Source: Verrucomicrobiia bacterium
GTDB taxonomy: Bacteria; Verrucomicrobiota; Verrucomicrobiia; Verrucomicrobiales; Akkermansiaceae
NCBI GenBank assembly: GCA_947460915.1
Contig: CANHKJ010000062.1
Location: forward strand, 1-13,020
Length of the DNA: 13,020 nt
Reading direction: 5' to 3'
This document shows, one piece after another, positions 5,704 through 13,020 of this stretch (position 1 is its first letter; every line of letters starts with the position of its first letter). Under the pieces are notes generated by a model. It was given only the letters and a program-made list of their open reading frames with translations. It was not told where the DNA came from and ran no database searches. The translations under genes and the position numbers were made by a program.

Positions 5704-8158
5704 GGGTCGACACATGGCAGCAAGCAGCAGCAGTTGGAGAAGCAAGCGACGAAAACCCCGATTCTACAAGCGAAAAGGGTTTTGGGCCGGTCTTTTTGGG
5801 CTTTCGTTGTTGATGTGTATTGTTGCATTTATTGCCTGGAATGCTTATAGCAAGCCTTATCGGGAACGTGCGATGACGTATGATCTCGAACGCATTAATG
5901 ACATTGAGGTGCCGAGTATTATCCTTGATCGCAATGGGCGCGAGATTGGGCGGATTTTTGTCGAAAATCGGAGCATGATGGCATTTCAGGAGATTCCACA
6001 AAATTTCATCAATGCTCTCAAAGCGGGAGAGGATAGTAGATTTGATACTCACGATGGAGTTGACTATATTGGTGTCGCGCGCGCAGCGCAGAAGCTGCTT
6101 ACCAATCGAGGAGAAATCACTCAGGGCGCTAGCACACTTACGCAGCAGTTAGCACGAGATGCATATAGCTTAAAAGCGGAGGCCAAGCGCCGTAAGGAAT
6201 CAGGCTTCCAGCGCAAAATGGTTGAGATGTTTCTCGCGCAGCGCATTGAAAGGAGATATCGCAAGGATGAAATTCTCGGATTTTTTGTCAATCGATCATT
6301 TCTCGGTAGTGGTTACTATGGCTTGCGTTCAGCTGCGCTGGGATACTTTGGCAAAGAGCCGAAAGATCTCACTGTGTGTGAATGTGCGTCGATTGTTACG
6401 GTGCTTCGTAATCCTTTTGAATTGAGTCCGATGAACAATCTAGAGGCTAACAAAAAAGGTCGTGATCATGTTTTGTGGCGAATGAAAGAGGAGGGCATAA
6501 TTACCAATATTGAATTGGAGAGTTATCAATCAATGCCGGTGAAGTTAAACCCGCGTCCATTACAGCGCGGCACGAGCCACGTCTATGAACTCATAGCCGA
6601 AGAGGCGCGTAATGCAATAGGTGAGGATGCGTTTGCGAAAGGTGGGTTTACGATCCGCACGACGATTTTGAAGGAGGCACAAGATGCGGCATTAGCTGCG
6701 CTTCAATCGACCCTGAATGCCATTGAATCGCGGCCCGGCTATGTGCACGCAAAATACTCCGACTATAAAAAATCTAACCTGCCTCCATCCTATCTACAAG
6801 GTGCTGTATTGATGATGGATCATGAAACAGGTGAGGTGCTTGCTTATGTCGGTGGGCGCGATTATTCTCACTCGCAGTATGATTTCATCGCCGAGGGGAA
6901 AAAACCGTTAGGTACGGCATTTTTCCCCTTTTTGGTAGCGGCAGGATTTTCCAATGGGCTGACACCTGCCACATTGGTCGAGGACCAACAAATGGACAAT
7001 CGAATGATCATGGTAGGTGGCCGCGAGGGCATTCTGGGTGAGTGGGGGGCAGAGAATCCAAAGCCTTTTTTCGAAGGCGAGATCCCCGTGCGCAAAGCAC
7101 TGGAAAAGTCCAAGATTGCAGCAATGATCCGATTTGGCTCGAAAGCTGGACTGGACAAAGTCGCGGAAAGCGCTCGGCGTTTTGGCTTCCAAATTCCTGA
7201 TGAAGAGAAATTACCTCGTATGTTGGTAGGTTGGGAGTCTGCATCGATGCTTGAAGCCGTTGCAGCTATGAGTAGCTTTGCGCGTGGAGGTGAAACCGGT
7301 GCGCAGAGCACAGTGTATGTTGATCGAATCGAAGACGGTACAGGCCACGCCGTGATGCAGCGGGTGGCACAAGAGCCGAAGCGTGGGCAGGCACTTGAGG
7401 AGGCCACAGCTTACCAAGTGCACAACATGCTGCAAGGAGTCACAACTAATGGAAATCTGAGTGATAGCATGGGCGATATGAAACCTGCATTCTCGGGAGT
7501 CGTTAAGACTGGGACGATGCATGATTTTTCAGGCTGCTGGAGCCTTGGCTACACGCAACGTATCGGGTGTGGAGTGTGGTGCGGATTTTTGCAGGGATCG
7601 GCAAAATCACTCTATGAAGGAGCATTTGGCAAGGATGTGGCGATGCCTGTATGGAAAGCGGTAATGAACACGTTACCCGATGAACTGTTGCACGGCGAGA
7701 TTGCTCGTCCAGCGTCGATTGTGGAGGTTGATGTCTGCCGGGTCAGTGGCCAGCGTGCGAGTCAGTATTGTTATGAAACTGTGGACGATCCAACGACGGG
7801 GTTGCCTAAACTCCGCGATGCAAGGGTTAAGGAATTTTTCCGCAGTGGTACCGAGCGCATTCCTACATGCCCCATACACTCGGGAGGCATGCCAACGATT
7901 GACAATCATCAATCGAATGATGACAACGCTCTGGCTACCCTAGACGCTGTGCCTGTACGCGCCAAAGAGCCTCTTTTGTTAGGCAATGACCCATATCTTT
8001 CCGAAATTGCATCTGGAAAAAATCGTGATGATCATGAAGCCGAAGAAGGAGCCTTTTTCCGAAGCATGCAAAGCACCTACGATGCCATTGATCTTGGAGA
8101 TGAGGAAGCGCAGTTGCCCATGTCTCAGCCTGGTAAATTGGAAATCGAAGTAGAATAA
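5702..8158 (+). CDS. Class A penicillin-binding protein with degenerate transpeptidase domain
   Basis: The 818-residue protein has a basic cytoplasmic N-terminus, one membrane helix (about 27-48), a GT51 peptidoglycan glycosyltransferase domain and a transpeptidase-fold domain. GT51 motifs are complete: catalytic E110 in EDSRF..HDGVD, QGASTLTQQL (141-150), RKMVE with E175, and RKDEILGFFVN (187-197). It should therefore polymerise lipid II into glycan strands. In the transpeptidase domain the serine motif GSxxKPF reads GTAFFPF (404-410): T405 replaces the nucleophile and F408 the lysine. SxN reads SKI (470-472), while KTGT (602-605) is kept. Cross-linking and beta-lactam binding are probably lost. 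A tail after about 670 carries the C..SG.....C and GT..PTCPIH pattern common in class A PBPs, then an acidic disordered end. The start is ATG 5702 with AGGA 6 bases before it. It is followed by the zinc-ribbon gene after 8 bases. Confidence 0.93.
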   Translation: MGRHMAASSSSWRSKRRKPRFYKRKGFWAGLFGLSLLMCIVAFIAWNAYSKPYRERAMTYDLERINDIEVPSIILDRNGREIGRIFVENRSMMAFQEIPQNFINALKAGEDSRFDTHDGVDYIGVARAAQKLLTNRGEITQGASTLTQQLARDAYSLKAEAKRRKESGFQRKMVEMFLAQRIERRYRKDEILGFFVNRSFLGSGYYGLRSAALGYFGKEPKDLTVCECASIVTVLRNPFELSPMNNLEANKKGRDHVLWRMKEEGIITNIELESYQSMPVKLNPRPLQRGTSHVYELIAEEARNAIGEDAFAKGGFTIRTTILKEAQDAALAALQSTLNAIESRPGYVHAKYSDYKKSNLPPSYLQGAVLMMDHETGEVLAYVGGRDYSHSQYDFIAEGKKPLGTAFFPFLVAAGFSNGLTPATLVEDQQMDNRMIMVGGREGILGEWGAENPKPFFEGEIPVRKALEKSKIAAMIRFGSKAGLDKVAESARRFGFQIPDEEKLPRMLVGWESASMLEAVAAMSSFARGGETGAQSTVYVDRIEDGTGHAVMQRVAQEPKRGQALEEATAYQVHNMLQGVTTNGNLSDSMGDMKPAFSGVVKTGTMHDFSGCWSLGYTQRIGCGVWCGFLQGSAKSLYEGAFGKDVAMPVWKAVMNTLPDELLHGEIARPASIVEVDVCRVSGQRASQYCYETVDDPTTGLPKLRDARVKEFFRSGTERIPTCPIHSGGMPTIDNHQSNDDNALATLDAVPVRAKEPLLLGNDPYLSEIASGKNRDDHEAEEGAFFRSMQSTYDAIDLGDEEAQLPMSQPGKLEIEVE

Positions 8159-8166
8159 TACTCTCC

Positions 8167-9465
8167 ATGTCTGCTAAAAAATCTCAACGACCTCTGAAGG
8201 GGCAAGTAACTGATACTCGTCGCTGGAATGCGTTTGTCTGTAATGATTGTCGGGCCATTTTCCGTGTGCCAGCTGATTACACTGGCAAGGGAATCGTATG
8301 TCCGCGTTGCGATCGAATGTTGCGCATGCCTACTGCTCAGGATGCCCTAAACCCGGTGGAAGATCCCCTGAATGAATCACTCGGCCAATCCGCTGTAGTT
8401 GTGTTAGAGAATCCCACTACTCATGAAGTGGATGAAGTTGCTTTGATCGATGCTCAAAAATCTTCCGCGTTGAATGGAGATGCCAAGTCTAACGTGGAAA
8501 GTGCTCAAAAGACTTCGATTGAAAAAGCCAATCCCACAGGCGAATGGAAAAAACGCAAGATCAAGCAGCGCAGTGAAGAAGCTGAGGATGCTTGGCAACG
8601 GCGCCCTTCGCATCAAGAAAGAAAGGCTATCATGTTGCGGATGCCTTGGTGGCTTGGACCTATCGTTGGTGCAGTGCTTATGGCATTCGTGTGGATTGTG
8701 GTATCGAATTTGCGCGAACAAAAGCCACAAGAAGTGTTTGTTTTACCAGCAGTTGCTAGTCCGCCCATGCAAGAAGTGATTACTCCAGTTGACGTAGAAA
8801 AGGCGCGCGCGCAGCATAAGTCTTTGCAGGATATTCAGCAAATTGAGTCAATTGTCATGTCGTTTCTGATGGCGAAAAGCTCTGACGAAATGATGCGCTG
8901 GTCGCGCGATACGCCCGGTCTCAGAGAAAAAATGGCCGCGTATTACAAAGAAGACCCATTCACAACTCTTGGCTTTTCCTCAATCGATCAATCCACTATT
9001 GAGCTCAACGCTGAGAGCAGTTCTTTTTCAGCTACTGTCGTAACGGCTGATTATGATCAACATCAAATTTATCTAATTCGTGATGAAAAAGAATTTCGTG
9101 TCGATTGGGAATCTTGGGTGGGATGGTGCGAGATGAGCTTTGAAAGTATTTTAGAGAATAGCTCTACGACGCCAGTAGAGATTCGAGCGATAGTAGAATC
9201 TGAGACATATTATAATTTTGATTTCCCAACAGAAGCGGAAAAAGAATGGCAGTCATATCGTTTGGTCGCGATTGATGGATCGACCTTGCTCCATGGCTAT
9301 GTGAAGCGTGGTTCCGAGTTGGATAATCAGCTGCGGCTTGCTTCTGATGAAAGATCACGCCCGATGATCTTGCGGGTCCGCCATCAAAATGAGGGCAGCC
9401 AAGAATCACAGGTATTAATCGACTCCATCGTTGAAACTGGTTGGGTGAAGGATTTACCGAAGTAA
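8167..9465 (+). CDS. Zinc-ribbon single-pass membrane protein of unknown function
   Basis: The 432-residue protein is not one I can assign to a named family. It has a CxxC...CxxC zinc ribbon (C25, C28, C45, C48, within FVCNDC and IVCPRC), a charged, probably disordered stretch (about 60-155), one membrane helix (about 161-181, WWLGPIVGAV onward) and a C-terminal domain of about 210 residues. The positive charges before the helix place the ribbon in the cytoplasm and the C-terminal domain outside. That domain contains FLMAKSSDEMMRW...LREKMAAYY (233-260), resembling a pattern of unannotated PVC-group proteins as I recall it, then mixed beta-strand sequence rich in W, Y and E. It starts 8 bases after the PBP stop, with no clear Shine-Dalgarno, and so is almost certainly cotranscribed with it. 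A role in cell-wall synthesis is inferred from position only. Confidence 0.8.
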   Translation: MSAKKSQRPLKGQVTDTRRWNAFVCNDCRAIFRVPADYTGKGIVCPRCDRMLRMPTAQDALNPVEDPLNESLGQSAVVVLENPTTHEVDEVALIDAQKSSALNGDAKSNVESAQKTSIEKANPTGEWKKRKIKQRSEEAEDAWQRRPSHQERKAIMLRMPWWLGPIVGAVLMAFVWIVVSNLREQKPQEVFVLPAVASPPMQEVITPVDVEKARAQHKSLQDIQQIESIVMSFLMAKSSDEMMRWSRDTPGLREKMAAYYKEDPFTTLGFSSIDQSTIELNAESSSFSATVVTADYDQHQIYLIRDEKEFRVDWESWVGWCEMSFESILENSSTTPVEIRAIVESETYYNFDFPTEAEKEWQSYRLVAIDGSTLLHGYVKRGSELDNQLRLASDERSRPMILRVRHQNEGSQESQVLIDSIVETGWVKDLPK

Positions 9466-9484
9466 ACTAGATCGCTGAGCGAGT

Positions 9485-10720
9485 TCATAGCGAGCGAATT
9501 TCAGCTGTGGCTCGGTTGCTAGGGATAAAAATCTGAGCAGCAACGCGACGCACATCATCCGCTGTTACGGGAAGTAAGCGCTCGCGTGATACTTGGGGGC
9601 TGACAATTTCCTCATCAAACATCAGGCCTTCTGCGGCCCAAGCCATGTGGGCTCCTGTGGATTCCAAGGCGAGCTTGTTAGCTGTGATCGCAACCTTTTT
9701 GGCGCGGGCTAGTTCTTCCTCATCAGGGCCTGCTTTGATGAGCTGCTCGAGTTCTGCATTGATGGCCAGTATCGCTTGCTCTCGGCACTCGGGGTCTAAT
9801 CCGGCGCTGATTTCAAGGCACCCTGTATCTTCAAATAAGGCGAGATCACAGGAGATCTGGTAGCAAAATCCTTGTTCCTCGCGCAAGCGCTGAAACAATC
9901 GAGAGCTGGTGGATTCACCGAGGATGATTGAGAGCAAACGTAAGGCATGCCGGGTTTGATTATGACGACCAGCTGTGTGATAGGCGATGGCAAGTTGCAA
10001 TTGCTCGGTCTCGCGATGTTGCACGATGTTCGAGTTTGTGGCTTTTCCCAAAACAAATGGTTTAGCTTTCGCTGGAGGTTTTGTAGTTTCCTGCGGAAGG
10101 TAGGGTGCGATGATTTGTGCGAATTCCGCAGGACTATATGGGCCAGCAGCTGCGATCACGATATCGGAGCGAAAGTGATGTTTTTGACTGAAGGAAAAAA
10201 GATGATTGCGGGTAATGGCATCGAGCGACTTATGCGTCCCAGTGATCGGCAAACCTAACGGATCAGGAGCCCACAGTGCTTGAGAAATAAGATCGCTGAT
10301 GTGATCTCCGGGAGATTCTTCATACATGGTGATTTCCTCATGAATGACATCACGCTCAAGTGCGATCTCACGTGGAGGCAACGATGAGTGCCATACCATG
10401 TCGCTGAGAATGTCGGCAAGGAGCGGTAACGATGAGGCATCGCCGCGCGCATCGTAAATGATGTGATCCTCTGAAGTCGAGGCGTTCGCCTGTGCTCCTG
10501 AGCTTTCCAGTTGCATCGTCAATTCACGAGCTGACCTTCTCGCTGTGCCCTTGAATGCCATGTGCTCCATGAAATGCGCCAAACCCGCTTGCTTGGGTGG
10601 ATCGTGTCGCGAGCCAGCTGGGATGTAGATGGCAAAAGTTGCGCACTCGGAATAGGGCATGCTGGCAGTGGCGAGGCGCATGCCGTTGGCGAGATGTTGC
10701 CAATGATAAGGTTGATGCAT
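9485..10720 (-). CDS. M16 family zinc metallopeptidase
   Basis: The 411-residue protein has the inverted zinc motif HxxEH at H49-FM-E52-H53 (AHFMEHMAFKGT), followed about 75 residues later by the third ligand in ERDVIHEEITMYEESP (E129). The second half has the non-catalytic M16 repeat with SSRLFQRLREEQGFCY, the usual R/Y substrate-clamp region. Length and order match single-chain processing-peptidase-like M16B enzymes (PqqL and mitochondrial-processing-peptidase type). No signal peptide is visible, so it is probably cytoplasmic. The substrate is unknown. It starts 9 bases after the ispD stop and is the last gene of the operon GH2-ispD-M16; its stop lies 19 bases from that of the convergent zinc-ribbon gene. 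Confidence 0.93.
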   Translation of the reverse strand: MHQPYHWQHLANGMRLATASMPYSECATFAIYIPAGSRHDPPKQAGLAHFMEHMAFKGTARRSARELTMQLESSGAQANASTSEDHIIYDARGDASSLPLLADILSDMVWHSSLPPREIALERDVIHEEITMYEESPGDHISDLISQALWAPDPLGLPITGTHKSLDAITRNHLFSFSQKHHFRSDIVIAAAGPYSPAEFAQIIAPYLPQETTKPPAKAKPFVLGKATNSNIVQHRETEQLQLAIAYHTAGRHNQTRHALRLLSIILGESTSSRLFQRLREEQGFCYQISCDLALFEDTGCLEISAGLDPECREQAILAINAELEQLIKAGPDEEELARAKKVAITANKLALESTGAHMAWAAEGLMFDEEIVSPQVSRERLLPVTADDVRRVAAQIFIPSNRATAEIRSL

Positions 10721-10729
10721 GAGGTTGGA

Positions 10730-11407
10730 TCAGAGCGTAGTGTTTTCTTGATTGAGAAAATACGCTGCCATATCCAAATCACTAGGGAGCGTGATTTTGA
10801 TGTTCGGCTTGCGTGATTCGACGATGTGAGTAGAAATACCGAGTAGCTCCACTGCTGATACCTCATCCGTGACTTGCTGATTTCTCTCACGAACTTGCAT
10901 ATATGCGCGCTGCAAAATGTTCACCTCAAAGCATTGCGGTGTCTCCATGAACCAAAGATTATCACGATCTACTCCACTGCGCACAAAGCCTTCAGAATCG
11001 GATCTTTTTAATGTTTCAGTTACACGTCGCGCCAAAGTGCTAGCACCGTTTTGTCGAGCCGATTGAATGCATTCTTCAATTGCATCGACGCTGAGCATTG
11101 GCCGCGCGCCATCGTGAACAGCGACGATGGTTGTTCCCTGTGGCAATGCATGCAAGCCGTTTTCTACGGAGTCTTGTCGATCTGTGCCGCCTTCCACTTG
11201 ATGAACGGGTTTCGGAAAATCTTTTTCTAACAAATCAGCAAAACGCTCTTTGGGGCAGACGACGAAAACCTCATCAATACTAGGCGCTGCACAAAAGACC
11301 TCGACGGTTCGTAGCAAAACAGCTTTACCCAGGAGAAGGGCGCTGAGTTTATCAAACCCCATTCGGCGGGATGAACCAGCTGCGACGATGATAGCAGAAA
11401 TTGACAT
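10730..11407 (-). CDS. ispD: 2-C-methyl-D-erythritol 4-phosphate cytidylyltransferase
   Basis: The 225-residue protein has all hallmarks of IspD, which joins CTP and methylerythritol phosphate in the non-mevalonate isoprenoid pathway. They are AIIVAAGSSRRMG with K20 (5-20), GGTDRQDSVENGL (73-85), VHDGARP (97-103), RRVTETLKR (127-135), METPQ (154-158), VTDEVSAVELLG (179-190) and NIKITLPSDLD (202-212). Length is normal for the family and there is no fusion to IspF. The common QTPQ is ETPQ here, a mild change. Its ATG lies 20 bases after the GH2 stop and its own stop lies 9 bases before the M16 gene, so all three are probably one transcript. No Shine-Dalgarno is seen. It is an essential housekeeping function placed between two genes of unrelated role. 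Confidence 0.96.
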   Translation of the reverse strand: MSISAIIVAAGSSRRMGFDKLSALLLGKAVLLRTVEVFCAAPSIDEVFVVCPKERFADLLEKDFPKPVHQVEGGTDRQDSVENGLHALPQGTTIVAVHDGARPMLSVDAIEECIQSARQNGASTLARRVTETLKRSDSEGFVRSGVDRDNLWFMETPQCFEVNILQRAYMQVRERNQQVTDEVSAVELLGISTHIVESRKPNIKITLPSDLDMAAYFLNQENTTL

Positions 11408-11427
11408 GGGGTAAGCAAATGAAATGA

Positions 11428-13020
11428 TTACTGAGGCGGTGTATTGTTCGCAGGTGCTTTTGGATTACCTGGTAAAGTGGGAATGGGTAGTGGATTACGC
11501 GCGCCTGGTGGTAGGCCTGGCGGTGTGCTGGGGAGGCGACGCAGTGGGGCCTTGGGCATGATCACTGGGACTTGGTCGAAGCTGATGAGCATCGACCATT
11601 CATATTCTCGATTGGAGTGAAGTTGATAGTGAGGTAATGCGGTGGCTCCCCATGAATCGGTACCGCCAAGTCCCGAGTGCTTATGGTCGATGTTGAGAGT
11701 GAAAAAATCACGCTGAGCAAGGCTAGATGGATGAGACGCTAGAGTCACATCTTGCGCCGAACACGGATAACAGGAAATCTCTAACAAATCAGTGCCCAGG
11801 GCATCGATCTGCAAGGCTTTAGGTGAATCGGGTGAACCAAGTTTCGCCCAGCGAATGCCCGTGCGTTGACCTGATTCTTGCGGGTCGACGTAGCGGAAAA
11901 AGAGATTTGGCACGTAGCCACTATGCAGTGTAGTCCAAGAGCCAGTCTGGCGATCAATGTAGTTCTCGTGAGGGCCTTTGCCATACCACTCGAGTGAACC
12001 ATTGCGCGAGGAAACATGGGCGCTGAAACCAATGCGTGGAATCGTGGGCAATTGATCGGCACGGAAGATCGTGTGAATCGAGCATTGCTCGGCTCCAGTG
12101 AAACGATAGACAATTGTAGCACTGCTCTTTCCCGCGGGAATGTTGATATCTGCCGTGACTACAACATCACTTCCTTCTTTGATAACCTTGACACTTTTTG
12201 CAGTAGCACGGACACCAGCATATTGCCAAACCTTGAGATTGTGATCAAGCTTTGCTCCTTCATCATTGTTCGTCGTAGGGCGCCAGAAGTTTAAGTGCAA
12301 CGGGCTGCGCAACCATTCGGCTTCCTGATCTTTGATCGAGTTGAGAACGCCTTTTGCTTTGCTGATGATGGCAGTCACACGACCACTTTTGACGGTGATT
12401 TCCTGTTCACTCTCGGTAAATGAAGCAGGCTCTTTTGCCTCGCGTGTTTTTGCTGGCTGACGTGTGGTCCAAGGCAAAAGGAATTCATTCCATGCCACAG
12501 GTTGACCTTTATCATACCATGCCGTTGGCTCTGCATGATCGTATCGAACTCGGAAAAAATACTCGGCACCTTCTTCGGGTGTGTGATTGGTGCCTACCGT
12601 AATGGTTTGAGACGCTTGCGGCGCAAGGTTGGGCAATGCAAGTTCACCTTGACCAACAGGCAATCCATTTTTCAGTAGTTTCCATGAGGCTCTGACATAA
12701 TTCAACGAGCGGAAAAAGGATTCGTTGTAGACCTTGATTTGCAAGTCTGGCTTGGTCATGTCCACAGCCGTGGTGTGGATTTCTTGATAGATGGTCTTGA
12801 CCTCTTCAAAGTGAGGCGCGGGACGAAGGTTTGGCTGCACAAGTCCATTGCAGCAGAAGGATCGGTCTGTGGGGCGATCATTGAAATCTCCACCATAAGC
12901 GAAAAATTTCTGTGTCTTGGGCTTCTCGGCGTCTTTAAAAAAGTCTAACAAAACGACAGAGCCTTCTGGGGCGGCAGTGGTTTGATCGGGGGACAATGCA
13001 CGACCATAAACAATCGCGCG
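11428..13020 (-). CDS. LacZ-type GH2 beta-galactosidase, C-terminal part (runs off the window)
   Basis: The reading frame is open to the right edge (8 more codons beyond the TTG at 12996, starting R-A-I-V-Y-G-R), so the N-terminus and the catalytic glutamates lie outside. What is visible matches the end of LacZ. Counted from TTG 12996, these are FAYGGDFNDRPTDRSFCCNGLV (about 32-53; end of the barrel), a beta-sandwich domain, then the small-chain-type domain with LHLNFWRPTTNNDEG, LEWYGKGPHENYIDRQTGSW, the DPQESGQRTGIRW motif and a GGTDSWG motif before the end. These residues line the sugar site in LacZ enzymes. After that domain comes a proline-rich tail of about 45 residues with two PPG motifs, not part of standard LacZ. 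The likely substrate is a beta-galactoside; export cannot be judged without the N-terminus. Confidence 0.9.
   Translation of the reverse strand, partial: RAIVYGRALSPDQTTAAPEGSVVLLDFFKDAEKPKTQKFFAYGGDFNDRPTDRSFCCNGLVQPNLRPAPHFEEVKTIYQEIHTTAVDMTKPDLQIKVYNESFFRSLNYVRASWKLLKNGLPVGQGELALPNLAPQASQTITVGTNHTPEEGAEYFFRVRYDHAEPTAWYDKGQPVAWNEFLLPWTTRQPAKTREAKEPASFTESEQEITVKSGRVTAIISKAKGVLNSIKDQEAEWLRSPLHLNFWRPTTNNDEGAKLDHNLKVWQYAGVRATAKSVKVIKEGSDVVVTADINIPAGKSSATIVYRFTGAEQCSIHTIFRADQLPTIPRIGFSAHVSSRNGSLEWYGKGPHENYIDRQTGSWTTLHSGYVPNLFFRYVDPQESGQRTGIRWAKLGSPDSPKALQIDALGTDLLEISCYPCSAQDVTLASHPSSLAQRDFFTLNIDHKHSGLGGTDSWGATALPHYQLHSNREYEWSMLISFDQVPVIMPKAPLRRLPSTPPGLPPGARNPLPIPTLPGNPKAPANNTPPQ

Noticed and set aside
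5704..5745. Extended N-terminus of the MidA-type protein from TTG 5745 (MLLQLLLLAAM...)
   Set aside because: It looks like a short hydrophobic leader, but it arises from the Gln/Ser/Ala-rich start of the PBP gene on the other strand, uses a TTG start and has no ribosome site. MidA proteins are normally cytoplasmic or matrix proteins without it.
9466..9484. Possible terminator between the convergent zinc-ribbon and M16 genes
   Set aside because: There is a small palindrome (TCGCT-G-AGCGA, 9472-9482), but the stem is short, the loop is one base and there is no T-run on either strand.
11223..11792. Repeated TCTAACAAATCAG at about 11225 and 11778
   Set aside because: Both copies encode the same short peptide (DLLE context) in ispD and the GH2 gene, so coincidence of codon choice is the simplest explanation.
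12994..12996. TTG as the true start of the GH2 gene
   Set aside because: The frame stays open to the window edge and the protein would begin inside the catalytic barrel, so this is a partial gene.

Overview
The window is ordinary bacterial chromosome, of roughly balanced base composition and densely coded. Gene content and domain style suggest Verrucomicrobiota or a close relative in the PVC group: a ThuA-like sugar protein in an operon with a GH5 glycosidase, a LacZ-type GH2 enzyme, a secreted EF-hand protein with a polyproline tail, a membrane protein with a cytoplasmic zinc ribbon, and mostly weak Shine-Dalgarno sequences. The phylum is an inference from gene style and is not proven. No tRNA, rRNA, CRISPR array, insertion sequence or phage gene is visible.

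Layout. 1-290 has no convincing gene, only a possible C-terminal fragment at 1-96, and is followed by a strong hairpin terminator readable in both directions (293-323). On the minus strand, read right to left: an atypical SDR (3687-2842), a secreted GH5 glucanase-like enzyme (2836-1598) and a secreted ThuA-like protein (1601-723) form a tight operon with a 5-base gap and an ATGA overlap. rpmB (613-350, ribosomal protein L28) follows 109 bases later and ends at the terminator. A separate minus-strand gene encodes a secreted EF-hand protein (4483-3953) with its own terminator (3884-3909). It lies downstream of a MidA-type methyltransferase-fold gene (5703-4582).

The MidA gene and the plus-strand class A penicillin-binding-protein gene (5702-8158) are divergent and their start codons interlock in one CATG, so there is no intergenic space. 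The PBP gene is followed 8 bases later by a gene for a zinc-ribbon membrane protein (8167-9465). These two converge, with a 19-base gap, on a second minus-strand operon: the C-terminal part of a LacZ-type GH2 enzyme running off the right edge (13020-11428), ispD (11407-10730, isoprenoid precursor synthesis) and an M16 zinc peptidase (10720-9485).

The most notable observation is in the PBP. Its glycosyltransferase domain keeps every expected motif. Its transpeptidase domain has lost the catalytic SxxK (now TAFF) and the SxN (now SKI), yet keeps KTGT. It therefore looks like a glycan polymerase with a pseudo-transpeptidase domain, next to an undescribed membrane protein that may be its partner.
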